A stretch of DNA of 64,000 nt, taken from Acetobacteraceae bacterium. Lineage in GTDB: Bacteria > Pseudomonadota > Alphaproteobacteria > Acetobacterales > Acetobacteraceae. Of the stretch, positions 23,509 to 32,462 are shown in pieces. How positions within the stretch are numbered: the first letter of the stretch is position 1; each line of letters begins with the position of its first letter. Position numbers and translations under genes: made by a program. The notes under the pieces are model-generated. The model saw only the letters and a program-made list of their open reading frames with translations. It was not told the origin of the DNA and made no database searches. The stretch is taken from the NCBI GenBank assembly GCA_027482245.1, contig JAIXWG010000039.1, positions 186,001-250,000 of the forward strand, given 5' to 3'.

Positions 23509-24477
23509 ATGAACCGTCGCACGCTGCTGGGGGCGCTTGCCGCCGCCACCACCCTGCCGATCCCGGCCTTCGCGCAGCCGCGCCCCTGGCCGTCCCAGCC
23601 GATCCGCGTGATCATCCCCTTCGCCGCCGGGGTGACCGACACGCTCGGCCGGCTGGTGACGCTGGAGATGGGCCGCCGGCTCGGCCAGACCTTCGTGGCG
23701 GAGAACCGGCCGGGCGCCGGCGGCAACATCGGCGCGGAGGCCTGCGCGCGGGCGCCCGCGGATGGCAACACCATCTGTATGGGCACGATCAGCAGCCACG
23801 CGATCAACCCCGCCATCATGACGCGGATGCCCTACGACAACATCCGCGACTTCGCGCCGATCACGCAGCTGTCGCACCAGCCCAATGCGCTGGTCATCAA
23901 CAACGATGTGCCGGCGCGCACGCTGGCCGAGTTCATCGCGCTGGTGAAGGCACGGCCGGGCTTCTACAGCTACGCGACCTCCGGCGTCGGGACCTCGGCG
24001 CATCTCGCGGGCGAATCCTTCGCGCAGCTGGTCGGCGCGGAGATCGTGCACGTGCCCTATCGCGGCAGCGGCGGCGTCATGACCTCCGTCATGTCCGGCG
24101 AGACGCCGATGTCCTTCGACAATCTGTCATCGGTCCTGCCGCTGGCGCGCGAGGGGCGCATCCGGCTGATCGGCGTGGGCAGCACGGAACGCATCGCCGC
24201 GGCGCCGGACGTGCCCGCGATCGCGGAGGCGCTGCCGGGCTTCGAGAGCCTGTCCTGGCACGGGCTGTTCGCGCCGGCCAACACGCCGCCCGCCATCGTG
24301 ACGCGCCTGCACGCGGAAGCCGTGGCGGCGCTGCGGGAGCCCGCGCTGGCGGCGCGGCTGCAGGAGCTGGGCTTCACGCTGGTCGGCAGCAGCCCGGATG
24401 AGTTCAAGGCCTTCATCGCGGCGGAGACGCGGCGCTGGGGCGATGTGGCGCGGCGCGCCAATCTTCGTGTGGAGTGA
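23509..24477 (+). CDS. TctC/Bug-type periplasmic substrate-binding protein
   Basis: The 322-residue protein has a signal peptide (MNRRTLLGALAAATTLPIPA, cleaved near FAQP) and the Bug fold: PIRVIIPFAAGVTDTLGRL, VAENRPGAGGNIGAEA, SYATSGVGTSAHLAGESF, IVHVPYRGSGG and MSFDNLSSVLPL. Such proteins bind small carboxylates for tripartite tricarboxylate transporters; no tctA/tctB gene is nearby, so it is an orphan receptor. AGGGAGG precedes the ATG. It lies 35 bp after the GntR gene. Confidence 0.92.
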   Translation: MNRRTLLGALAAATTLPIPAFAQPRPWPSQPIRVIIPFAAGVTDTLGRLVTLEMGRRLGQTFVAENRPGAGGNIGAEACARAPADGNTICMGTISSHAINPAIMTRMPYDNIRDFAPITQLSHQPNALVINNDVPARTLAEFIALVKARPGFYSYATSGVGTSAHLAGESFAQLVGAEIVHVPYRGSGGVMTSVMSGETPMSFDNLSSVLPLAREGRIRLIGVGSTERIAAAPDVPAIAEALPGFESLSWHGLFAPANTPPAIVTRLHAEAVAALREPALAARLQELGFTLVGSSPDEFKAFIAAETRRWGDVARRANLRVE

Positions 24478-24481
24478 GTTG

Positions 24482-25390
24482 ATGGCAGTCTCCGAACGCG
24501 TGGCGACGGCGCTGCGCGGCGTCTCCGGCATCCTGGTCACGCCCTTCGACGGGGATGACCAGCCCGTGCCGGGGAAGCTGGCGCCGATCATCGATCGCGC
24601 GGTCGGCGCGGGCATCGGCGCGCTGACGGTCAACGGCAATACCAGCGAGTTCTATGGCCTGACGCTGGAGGAAGCGCGGCGCATGCAGGCCGCGGTGCCG
24701 GGGCTGGTCGGCGGCCGCGCCATCGTCGTGGCCGGCGTCGGCCGCAGCGTGAAGGAGGCTGCGTCGCTCGCCAAGGCGGCGAAGGCCGATGGCTGCGACG
24801 CCATCATGATCCACCAGCCGCCCGATCCCTTCCGCGCGCCGCGCGGCGTCGCGGCCTATGTGGAGCGGGTGGCGGAGGCGGCGGATGGGCTGCCGGTGCT
24901 GCTGTACCTCCGTGACGACAGCGGGGGCCTTGATGCCATCGCGAAGCTCGGCGCCGTGCCGGGGGTGGCGGGCGTGAAATGGGCGACGCCCAACCTGCTG
25001 ACCCTGGCGGCGGCCAGGCGGGCGGCGCCGCACCTCGCCTGGATCTGCGGGCTCGCGGAGCCCTGGGCGCCGCCGATGACGGCGATGGGGGCGCGGGGCT
25101 TCACCTCCGGCGTCATCAACGTGGCCCCGCATCTGTCGATGGCGGTGCTGAACGCGCTGGCGGCGGGGGATTTCGAGGCAGCGGATCGCGCTGTCCTGGC
25201 GATCGAGAACTTCGAGAAACTGCGGGCGCAGGAAGGCAACGGGGCCAACGTCTCCGTCGTGAAGGCGGCACTCGCCCTGCGGGGCGAGGATGTGGGCGCC
25301 GCCCGCCCGCCCGCCGCCTGGCCGCTGGCGCCGGCGGCGACGGAAGCGCTGCGTGGCGTGCTGGCGGGTTGGGACAAGAACGGCGGCTGA
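24482..25390 (+). CDS. Dihydrodipicolinate synthase (DapA) family enzyme
   Basis: The 302-residue TIM barrel is of the class I aldolase/dehydratase superfamily. VSGILVTPFDGDDQPV, LTVNGNTSEFYGLTLEE, Tyr in VLLYLRDDSGG and the Schiff-base Lys in GVAGVKWATPN are visible. Residues differ from true DapA, and the operon (TctC receptors, MR/MLE dehydratase) points to a keto-deoxy sugar acid dehydratase or aldolase rather than lysine synthesis. The ATG at 24482 lies 4 bp after the receptor stop. Confidence 0.85.
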   Translation: MAVSERVATALRGVSGILVTPFDGDDQPVPGKLAPIIDRAVGAGIGALTVNGNTSEFYGLTLEEARRMQAAVPGLVGGRAIVVAGVGRSVKEAASLAKAAKADGCDAIMIHQPPDPFRAPRGVAAYVERVAEAADGLPVLLYLRDDSGGLDAIAKLGAVPGVAGVKWATPNLLTLAAARRAAPHLAWICGLAEPWAPPMTAMGARGFTSGVINVAPHLSMAVLNALAAGDFEAADRAVLAIENFEKLRAQEGNGANVSVVKAALALRGEDVGAARPPAAWPLAPAATEALRGVLAGWDKNGG

Positions 25391-25421
25391 AGCCGCCGCG
25401 ACAAGGGGAAGGAAGCGAACC

Positions 25422-26384
25422 ATGAAGCGACGCCTGCTGGGGGCGCTGTCCGCGCTGCTGTTCTGCCTGCCGGCGATGGCGGCGGACCTGCCGGACCGCC
25501 CCATCCGCATCATCGTGCCAGCGCCCCCGGGCGGCACCAGCGACATCATGGCCCGCGTGCTGGCGGAAGCCGCCGGCCCCTTCCTGCCGCGCGGCGCGGT
25601 GGTGGAGAACCGGGGCGGCGCCGGCGGCAACATCGCGGCCGCCGAGGTCGCGCGCGCCATCGCGGATGGCACCACCATCCTGCAATGCAGCTTCGGCCCC
25701 TGCGGCGCGAACCCCGCCCTCTACGCCAATCCCGGCTATGACCTGCTGCGCGATCTGGCGCCCGTCATCCTGACCGGCGCGGTGCGCAACGTGATGAGCG
25801 TGCGGCGCGACCTGCCGGCGCAGAACGTGCAGGAACTGCTGGCCCTCGCCCGCGCGCGGCCCGGCGCGCTGACCTATGGCTCCTCAGGCGTCGGCGCCTC
25901 CAACCATATCGGGCCGGAACTGCTGCGATCGATCACGGGCATCGAGATGCAGCACGTGCCCTATCGCGGATCGGGCCCGGCGACGACGGACCTGATCGCC
26001 GGCCGGATAGACATCTTCTTCGACAACCTCCCCTCCATCCTGCCGCATATCCGCGCGGGCGCTGTGCGCCCCATGGCGGCGGTCAGCGCCGCGCGGCTGC
26101 CGGAACTGCCTGATCTGCCCACCTTCGCGGAACAGGGGGTGGAGGGCATGGCGATCGACAGCTGGTTCGGCTTCCTCGCCCCCATGCGCACGCCCCAGCC
26201 CGCCATCGCCGCGCTCAACAGCGCCTTCGGCCGCGCGCTGGAGAATGAGGCGGTGCGCCGCCGCATGGCCGATCTCGGCGTCGTCGTGCTGGGCGGCACG
26301 CCGCAGCAGATGGACACCTACATGCGCGGCGAAGTCGCGCGATGGGCGGAAGTGGTCGCCAAGCAGGGGATTCGCGCGGAATGA
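25422..26384 (+). CDS. TctC/Bug-type periplasmic substrate-binding protein, second copy
   Basis: The 320-residue protein has a signal peptide (RRLLGALSALLFCLPAMA) and Bug motifs PIRIIVPAPPGGTSDIMARV, VVENRGGAGGNIAAAEVA, LTYGSSGVGASNHIGPE, MQHVPYRGSGPATTDL and IFFDNLPSILP. It is related to the receptor at 23509, but differs enough to suggest a distinct ligand. AGGGGAAGGA precedes the ATG. It is coupled by ATGA overlap to the dehydratase gene that follows. Confidence 0.92.
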   Translation: MKRRLLGALSALLFCLPAMAADLPDRPIRIIVPAPPGGTSDIMARVLAEAAGPFLPRGAVVENRGGAGGNIAAAEVARAIADGTTILQCSFGPCGANPALYANPGYDLLRDLAPVILTGAVRNVMSVRRDLPAQNVQELLALARARPGALTYGSSGVGASNHIGPELLRSITGIEMQHVPYRGSGPATTDLIAGRIDIFFDNLPSILPHIRAGAVRPMAAVSAARLPELPDLPTFAEQGVEGMAIDSWFGFLAPMRTPQPAIAALNSAFGRALENEAVRRRMADLGVVVLGGTPQQMDTYMRGEVARWAEVVAKQGIRAE

Positions 26385-27586
26385 GCGCTTCGTCGAGGAT
26401 CACCTGCGTCCGCACCCTGCGGGTGCCGGAACGCGCCAATCTCTGCTGGGTGGAGATCGAGACGGCGGAGGGGCTCACCGGCCTCGGCGAGGCCTTCCGC
26501 GGCGCCGCGGCGGTCGAGGGGCAGATGCACGACCTCGTCGCGCCCTACCTCCTCGGCAAGGATGCAAGGGACATCGAGCGGCACCACCGATTCCTGATGA
26601 CGCCCTATGTCGGCTTCGGCGCGTCGAGCGCCGAGATGCGCGCGGCCTCGGCCGTCGATATCGCACTGTGGGATTTGGCGGGGCAGCGGCTCGGCGTGCC
26701 GGTGCACGAGGCGCTGGGCGGCCTCTCCCGCGACCGCATCCGCGCCTACAACACCTGCGCGGGCTACGACTACAATTCCCGCCCCAACCGGCGGGAAGTG
26801 CAGGGGGCGGAGGATCGCGCCGGCCCCTATGACGACCAGGTGGCCTTCATGAATGCCCCCGAGGAGCTGGCGCATTCGCTGCTCGAGGAAGGCTTCACCG
26901 CCATGAAGATCTGGCCCTTCGACATCCATGCGGCGGAATCGGGCGGGCAGCTCATCAACCTCGCCGACCTCAACAAGGGCATGGAGCCCTTCGAGAGGAT
27001 CAGGGCCGCCGTCGGCGACCGGATGGAGGTGATGGCGGAGCTGCATTCGATGTGGTCGCTGCCCGCGGCATCCCGCATCTGCAACGCGCTCGCCCCCATC
27101 CGGCCCTTCTGGGTGGAGGACCCGATCCTCAAGATGGATGACACGGCGGCGCTGGCGGAATTGCGGCGCATGGCGCCGGGCGTGCCGATCTGCGCCAGTG
27201 AAACCCTCGGCGGCAAGGTGGCGTTCCGTGACCTCCTGGTGGCCGGCGCCACCGATATCGTCATGGTGGACCTGACCTGGTGCGGTGGACTGACCGAGGC
27301 ACGGAAGATCGCGGCCATGGCGGAAGCCTGGGCGCGTCCGGTCGCGCCGCACGACTGCACGGGGCCGGTGACGCTGGTGGCGTCGCTCCATTTCGCGCTG
27401 CACGCGGCGACGGCGATCTTCCAGGAAGTGGTGCGGGCGACGCTCGCGACCTGGTACCGGGACCTGGTGACGGTGCTGCCGCGGGTGGAACGCGGCTACT
27501 GCCTGCCGATGCAAGGCCCGGGGCTGGGGACGGCGCTGCAGCCGGACACGCGCAGGCGCGCGACGATTCGCGAAACCAGGGCCTAG
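26381..27586 (+). CDS. Mandelate racemase/muconate lactonizing family dehydratase
   Basis: The 401-residue protein belongs to the enolase superfamily. SAVDIALWDLAGQRLGVPVH closes the capping domain, FTAMKIWPFD carries a putative base Lys, MAELHSMW and WVEDPI hold metal ligands, and ICASETLGG and APHDCTGPVT provide the third ligand and the His region. Together with the DapA-like enzyme it suggests dehydration of a sugar acid to a 2-keto-3-deoxy acid. The ATG overlaps the receptor stop (ATGA at 26381-26384). The exact substrate cannot be read from sequence. Confidence 0.88.
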   Translation: MSASSRITCVRTLRVPERANLCWVEIETAEGLTGLGEAFRGAAAVEGQMHDLVAPYLLGKDARDIERHHRFLMTPYVGFGASSAEMRAASAVDIALWDLAGQRLGVPVHEALGGLSRDRIRAYNTCAGYDYNSRPNRREVQGAEDRAGPYDDQVAFMNAPEELAHSLLEEGFTAMKIWPFDIHAAESGGQLINLADLNKGMEPFERIRAAVGDRMEVMAELHSMWSLPAASRICNALAPIRPFWVEDPILKMDDTAALAELRRMAPGVPICASETLGGKVAFRDLLVAGATDIVMVDLTWCGGLTEARKIAAMAEAWARPVAPHDCTGPVTLVASLHFALHAATAIFQEVVRATLATWYRDLVTVLPRVERGYCLPMQGPGLGTALQPDTRRRATIRETRA

Positions 27587-27633
27587 GCAGCTTCAAGGGC
27601 TGGCGGGCGGCGGAGGATGCCGCCCCGCCGCCC

Positions 27634-29163
27634 GTGATCCCGGCGCGGCGCCTCGACCTCGATGCCACGCTGGGCCTCGCGGCGCCGGATGCGCTGTTTG
27701 TCGCGGCGACCGCCTATCTGCTGCTGCCCGCGCTGATCTTCGCGGGCGGCTTCCTGGCGCTTCCCTGGGCGGCGACCTGCCTGCTGGCGGGGATCGGGGC
27801 CTTCGCGCTGCTGCCGGGCTGGCGGCATGGCTGGCCGCTGTCCCGCCGCGCGACGCTGGCCTGCGCCGCCGGCGCGCTGGCTTGGGGCTTCGGGTCCAGC
27901 GGCACGCATCATCTGCTGTATGCCGCGGTGGACTGGCAGATCCGGGACGCCGTGCTGCATGACCTGGCGACGGGCCCCTGGCCGGTGCTGTACGCCATCG
28001 GCGACTTCGCCTGGCTGCTGCGCGCGCCGCTCGGCTACTACATGCCGGCGGCGGCGATCGGTCGGCTGGGCGGCGTGACGGCGGCGCAGGCGGCGCTGTT
28101 CCTCTGGACCGCGCTCGGCCTGTTCCTGGTGCTGGCGCTGCTGGCGGCGCTGGCGCGGGACGTGCTGCCGGGGCGGCGCCACGCGGCGCTGGTCCTCGCG
28201 CTGGTCTTCGTCACCTTCGGCGGGCTCGACCTGCTGCCCAACCTCTGGCTGGACGCGACGGAAGGCGATGGGATCGCGAGCTACTGGGGCCGCGGCGGCG
28301 AATGGTGGGCGCGGGAGTTCCAGTTCTCCGGCCATGCGACGCTGCTGCTCTGGGTGCCGAACCACGCGCTGCCGGCCTGGCTGCCCGCGCTGCTGCTGCT
28401 CCGCCATGCGCGCCAGCCCCGCTTTGCCGCGACGGCGGGTCTGCCGCTGGCGGCGGCGGCCATCTGGGCGCCGCTCTCGGCGCTGGGCGCGGGGGTGCTG
28501 ACGGCGGCGGCCTTCCTGCTGGCCGGCTGGCCCGCCATCCGCGCCGCCCTGTCGGGGCCCGCCAACTGGCTGTCCGTGGCGCTGGTGGTGCCGGCGGGGC
28601 TGTTCCTGATGGCAGGCTCCTCCTCCATCCCGCACGGCTTCCTGTTCAGCCTGCATGGGTGGGAGGCGCTGCCGAGGCTGCTGCTGTTCCTGCTGGTGGA
28701 GGTCGGGGCCCTGGCGATCGCGCTGCGCCTGCTGGTGGGGTCGCGGCTGCTGGCGGTCGCGGTCGGGCTGCTGGCGATCCTGCCGCTCTACGTCTTCGGC
28801 CCGGGCAACGAGATGACGATGCGCGGCGGCATCGCGGCGCTGGCCTTCCTGGCGGTGGCCGCCGCGCTGGCGGTGCTGCACGCCCTGCCGGGCTGGCGGC
28901 GCAGCCTGGTGGCGGCGCTGCTGCTGCTGGGCGCGGCGGGGCAGGCGATGGAGGCCTCCATCCTGTTCAACGAGCCCTGGCCGCCGAGCCGCGGCTGCAC
29001 CCTGCCGGAAGCCGCGGCACAATCCGTCTTCACCGACACGGACTGGTCCCACTACGTCATCCCCTGGCCGGACCGCGCCCTGGCCCGGCTGCTGGCGGAG
29101 CCCGCCGAACGCCAGGTGGACCCGGAAACGGTGGCCCGCTGCTGGCCGGAGGAGGGCGGCTGA
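27634..29163 (+). CDS. Polytopic inner-membrane protein of unknown function
   Basis: The protein has about 509 residues from the GTG at 27634, the only usable start after the dehydratase gene. It has some ten or more hydrophobic segments and a soluble C-terminal 60 residues. Loop motifs such as YAAVDWQIRDAVLHDL, EWWAREFQFSGHAT and LLWVPNHALPAWLPALLLLR suggest a GT-C-like membrane transferase or polymer-related protein, but I do not recognise the family. The TGA shares a base with the next ATG (TGATG at 29161-29165), so it is coupled to the FMN enzyme. Confidence 0.65.
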   Translation: MIPARRLDLDATLGLAAPDALFVAATAYLLLPALIFAGGFLALPWAATCLLAGIGAFALLPGWRHGWPLSRRATLACAAGALAWGFGSSGTHHLLYAAVDWQIRDAVLHDLATGPWPVLYAIGDFAWLLRAPLGYYMPAAAIGRLGGVTAAQAALFLWTALGLFLVLALLAALARDVLPGRRHAALVLALVFVTFGGLDLLPNLWLDATEGDGIASYWGRGGEWWAREFQFSGHATLLLWVPNHALPAWLPALLLLRHARQPRFAATAGLPLAAAAIWAPLSALGAGVLTAAAFLLAGWPAIRAALSGPANWLSVALVVPAGLFLMAGSSSIPHGFLFSLHGWEALPRLLLFLLVEVGALAIALRLLVGSRLLAVAVGLLAILPLYVFGPGNEMTMRGGIAALAFLAVAAALAVLHALPGWRRSLVAALLLLGAAGQAMEASILFNEPWPPSRGCTLPEAAAQSVFTDTDWSHYVIPWPDRALARLLAEPAERQVDPETVARCWPEEGG

Positions 29164-30218
29164 TGCTGCTCCCCCGCCGCGTCCTGCTGGCGACGACGCC
29201 GATCCTGGCGTCCGAGCGGCTGGAGGCGGAGGCCACCCGGCGGCTGCCCCACGGCGTGGCCGACTGGATCGCCGGCGGCGCGGGCGGGGAGGCGGCGCTC
29301 CGCCGCAACCGCGCGGCGCTGGAAGCCGCGACGCTCACGCCCCGGGTCCTGACCGGCGCGGGGCCGGCCGATCTGCGACGCCGGGTCGCGGGGCTCGACC
29401 TGCCCCACCCCATCGGGATCGCCCCCTTCGGCCTGCATGGGCTGATGCATCGGGATGCCGAGGCCGCGACGGCGCGCGGGGCGGGGGGCGCGCTGTTCAT
29501 CGTGCCGATGGTGGCGACCCTGTCCCTGGAGGCGGTCGCCGCCGCGGCGCCGGGCTCGCCGCGCTGGATGCAGGTCTATCTGCAGGCCGATCGCGGCGCG
29601 ACGCGGGACCTGGCGGCGCGGGCCCGGGCGGCGGGCTATGGCGCGCTGGTGGTCACGCTCTCCGCCCCCGTCGCGGCCTGGCGGGAGAGGGACATCGCCA
29701 ACGGCTTCGCCCCCGACCCCGCCCGCGGCAACGGCAATGACCGTCCCGCCTATGCGCGTCCGCTCCAGGGCGGCACGGACCCGTCCCCCAGCTGGCAAGA
29801 CATCGAGGCGCTGCAGGCCGAGGGCATGCCCCTCGTGCTGAAGGGCATCCTGCACGCGGAGGACGCGGCGCGCGCGGCGGCGATGGGTTGCGGCGTCATC
29901 GTCTCCAACCACGGCGGCCGCCAGATGGAAAGCAACCCCGCCAGCTTCACCGCCCTGCCGCGGGTCGTGGACGCGGTGCGGGGCCGCGCGCCGGTGCTGA
30001 TGGATGGCGGCATCCGGCGCGGGGAGGATGTGGTGAAGGCGCTCGCCGCCGGGGCCGACGCGGTGCTGGTCGGCCGCCCGGCCGCCTGGGCGCTGGCCTC
30101 GGGCGGCGCCGAGGGGGTCCGGGGCCTGCTGGCGCGGCTGGCGGCCGAGCTTTCGACGGCGATGCGCCTGGCCGGGGTGGACCGCCTGGACGCGACCGGG
30201 CGGGGGTTGCTGGACTGA
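29163..30218 (+). CDS. FMN-dependent alpha-hydroxy-acid dehydrogenase
   Basis: The 351-residue protein resembles the LldD/glycolate oxidase family, which oxidises 2-hydroxy acids to 2-keto acids with FMN. IGIAPFGLHGLMHRDAEAAT, WMQVYLQAD, a Lys in PLVLKGILHAEDA, the catalytic His-Gly-Gly in VIVSNHGGRQMES and the phosphate site VLMDGGIRRGEDVVKALAAG and VLVGRP are present. SNHGGRQM replaces the usual SNHGGRQL. The N-terminus is shorter than in most relatives. Substrate unknown; it may belong to the sugar-acid block. Confidence 0.85.
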   Translation: MLLPRRVLLATTPILASERLEAEATRRLPHGVADWIAGGAGGEAALRRNRAALEAATLTPRVLTGAGPADLRRRVAGLDLPHPIGIAPFGLHGLMHRDAEAATARGAGGALFIVPMVATLSLEAVAAAAPGSPRWMQVYLQADRGATRDLAARARAAGYGALVVTLSAPVAAWRERDIANGFAPDPARGNGNDRPAYARPLQGGTDPSPSWQDIEALQAEGMPLVLKGILHAEDAARAAAMGCGVIVSNHGGRQMESNPASFTALPRVVDAVRGRAPVLMDGGIRRGEDVVKALAAGADAVLVGRPAAWALASGGAEGVRGLLARLAAELSTAMRLAGVDRLDATGRGLLD

Positions 30219-30339
30219 GCGATCAGGCGGCGTTGGATATAGGTCTAGGGCCAGTCGTCGGTTGAAAAAAGCGACCGAGATCACCGAAGAATCTGAAACG
30301 ATCATTTTTCGTTGATGCCAATGGCGCCTTGGCCTACGG

Positions 30340-31389
30340 ATGGCCGTGTCGGTCGGCCTTCATCACCGGCACGGAAACACGGCAATTTCTACCGCCAACG
30401 CGCTGCCGCTGCTGGACTGGGATCCCGGTCACCTTCAGGCGGCGCTCGCCGCCGCGGGGGTGGGCCTGTGGTGGTGGAACGTCGAGACCGACGAGATCGT
30501 CATGGACGGCCGGGCGCATGATCTGTGGGACCTGGCCCCGGGCAGCACCACCAGCTTTGCGGCCATGTCGGCGAAGATCCATCCCCGGGACCTCGACCGC
30601 GTGCGCGCCGCCTTCGCTGCCACGCGGGGAACACCCGGCTCCTATGAGATCGATTTCCGCATCCTGTCCGTCGATGAGATCCGCTGGGTCTCCACGCGCG
30701 GGCAGGGAAGTGACGCGGATATCGAGAACCATGTGATGCGCGGCATCTTCCTCGACGTCACCGGGCGCAAGCAGGCCGAGGAGGCGAATGAGCTGCTGGC
30801 TGGGGAGATGAGCCACCGGGTGAAGAACCTGCTGCTCGTCGCGTCCCAGCTCGCGCAGATCACCTCCCGCTCCGCCACCACGACGGCGGAGATGGCGAGC
30901 GATCTGGCCAAGCGGCTGACGGCGCTGGGCCGCGCGCATGAACTGGTCCGCCCGGCAGGTGGCAAGCCGGTGAAGTCGGCGCTGCTGGCCGATCTGCTGG
31001 CGGTGCTGCTGCAGGCCTATGACGACAGCGATGGTCATTCCGGGCGCATCCGCATCGCGGTGCCGCGGATGAACATCGGGGAGGGGGCGGCCACGACCCT
31101 CGCGCTCGTCGTCCACGAACTCGCGACCAATTCGCTGAAGTACGGCGCGCTGTCGGCCATCGCCGGTACGCTCGAACTCCGCTGCTCGGCGCCGGATGAG
31201 GAGGTGGTGCTGGTCTGGACCGAACGCGGCGGCCCCGCGGTCAAGCAGCCTGCCACGGCCTCTGGCTATGGCAGCGACCTCGTCCGCCGCAGCGTGGGGC
31301 GGCACCTCGGCGGCGGAATCGACCATGAATGGTCGCCGGAAGGGCTGATCGTGACGCTGCGGCTGCGGCGAGACCGGCTGGCGGCCTGA
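30340..31389 (+). CDS. PAS-containing HWE-type sensor histidine kinase
   Basis: The 349-residue soluble kinase has a PAS fold at about 35-140 (GVGLWWWNVETDEIVMDGRA, IHPRDLDRVRAAF, GIFLDVTGRKQAEEAN). The HWE dimerisation motif is EMSHRVKNLLLVASQLAQ with phospho-accepting His159. The ATP domain shows LVVHELATNSLKYGAL and VWTERGGP, the HWE family's His and Trp-x-Glu signature. There are no membrane segments, so it senses a cytoplasmic cue such as light, redox or a ligand. No response regulator is adjacent. The upstream 120 bp are AT-richer and probably hold the promoter. Confidence 0.9.
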   Translation: MAVSVGLHHRHGNTAISTANALPLLDWDPGHLQAALAAAGVGLWWWNVETDEIVMDGRAHDLWDLAPGSTTSFAAMSAKIHPRDLDRVRAAFAATRGTPGSYEIDFRILSVDEIRWVSTRGQGSDADIENHVMRGIFLDVTGRKQAEEANELLAGEMSHRVKNLLLVASQLAQITSRSATTTAEMASDLAKRLTALGRAHELVRPAGGKPVKSALLADLLAVLLQAYDDSDGHSGRIRIAVPRMNIGEGAATTLALVVHELATNSLKYGALSAIAGTLELRCSAPDEEVVLVWTERGGPAVKQPATASGYGSDLVRRSVGRHLGGGIDHEWSPEGLIVTLRLRRDRLAA

Positions 31390-31417
31390 TCGTCAAGCCC
31401 GCGCCACCGCCGCACCG

Positions 31418-32266
31418 TCAAGCCAGGGACGTCGCGGGCAGCGAGGCGCTGGCATCGGCCAGCAGCGTCGGACCGAACAGGCGCGGGATGTCGTTGTGCG
31501 GCGCGCTGGTCAGCAGCACGCGGAAGCGCGGCGCGCCGAGCCCGGCCTGACCCAGCCCCGCCGCTAGGCGGCGGGACGGCGCTTCGGTCGCCGTGCCGGG
31601 GCGGGCGATGACGGCCAGCGCCGGCAGCGGTACGCCCGGCCGGATGTCCTGCGCCCGCGCCCGCGCCCAGCGCAGCACCGGGCCATGGTCGCCATAGAGC
31701 GCGTCGAAGAGATGCGCCTCATCCACCCGCAGCGCGCCGCGCAGGCTGGTCTCCAGGATGCGGGCCAGGCCGGAACCGCCGCCGGAATGGGCGGTCAGTA
31801 CCAGCTGGGTCGGCGCCGGCAGGCGGGGGCCGAAGCCCGCCAGCGCTTCCTCCACCACCGCCTGCAACCCGCCTGGCACGCCCATGGCCGGCCAATCGAA
31901 GGCGCCGGGCCGGCCGGGCACGGGGCGGCCACGCGGCAGGATGGCGATGGTGGGGGGGAAGGCGGGCAGGACCAGGCCGCTGCCGGGCAGGCGCCCCTGA
32001 ACCAGGCGCAGCGGCTCGTTCGGCGCGCTGAAGCCGTGCAGATGGACGACGATGCGCAGCTGCGTGGCGCCGGCGGGGATGGCCGTCCAGCGCATCGCCG
32101 CATCGGGCTCCCCGGGCAAAGTGCCATGCGCCGAGAGCGACTGGAGGCGTGGCACCGCCATCTCGCCGGCCGGGATGCCGCCGGTCACGCCCGGCCGCGG
32201 CCCCGCGCCGCAGGCGGCGAGGGTGGGCAGGGCGAAGAGGGCGGCGCGGCGGCTCAGGGCGACCAT
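31418..32266 (-). CDS. Alpha/beta-hydrolase-like lipoprotein
   Basis: The 282-residue product from the ATG at 32266 starts MVALSRRAALFALPTLAAC, a twin-arginine-like lipoprotein signal with Cys19. RIVVHLHGF resembles an oxyanion loop, Ser161 in LTAHSGGGSG sits in a nucleophile elbow, and SAPHNDIPR may hold the catalytic His. It is probably a secreted esterase or depolymerase-like hydrolase of unknown substrate. It lies downstream of trpE on the same strand, separated by the 26-bp tandem repeat. Confidence 0.65.
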   Translation of the reverse strand: MVALSRRAALFALPTLAACGAGPRPGVTGGIPAGEMAVPRLQSLSAHGTLPGEPDAAMRWTAIPAGATQLRIVVHLHGFSAPNEPLRLVQGRLPGSGLVLPAFPPTIAILPRGRPVPGRPGAFDWPAMGVPGGLQAVVEEALAGFGPRLPAPTQLVLTAHSGGGSGLARILETSLRGALRVDEAHLFDALYGDHGPVLRWARARAQDIRPGVPLPALAVIARPGTATEAPSRRLAAGLGQAGLGAPRFRVLLTSAPHNDIPRLFGPTLLADASASLPATSLA

Positions 32267-32372
32267 GCGCGCGCCTATGCCATGGCGCGGGCGGCCTGGG
32301 GACGATTCGATGCGGGACACGGGACACGCTCCGGGGCTGCACCCCCGGAACGCATCGGAACCGGCCTGGTTC

Positions 32373-32462
32373 TATCGCCGCTGGGCGGCGTTGCTCGTTA
32401 TCGCCGCTGGGCGGCGTTGCTCGTTATCGCCGCTGGGCGGCGTTGCTGGTTATCGCCGCTGC
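32373..32462. repeat. 26-bp tandem repeat derived from the 3' end of trpE
   Basis: Three exact or near-exact 26-bp units (32373-32398, 32399-32424, 32425-32450) are followed by a fourth partial copy to about 32462 that is the actual 3' end of trpE. Each unit contains CGCCGC-TGG-GCGGCG, a 6-bp hairpin. On the minus strand each repeats the last trpE codons (Ala-Gln-Arg-Arg-stop), so the array looks like repeated duplication of the trpE terminus. It may act as a terminator array. Confidence 0.9.

Noticed and set aside
27583..29052. 489-codon minus-strand frame opposite the membrane protein gene
   Set aside because: Translation is Gln/Arg-rich and lacks motifs, whereas the plus strand encodes regular membrane helices.
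32373..32462. CRISPR array
   Set aside because: Units are directly adjacent with no unique spacers and derive from the end of trpE, so this is a simple tandem repeat.
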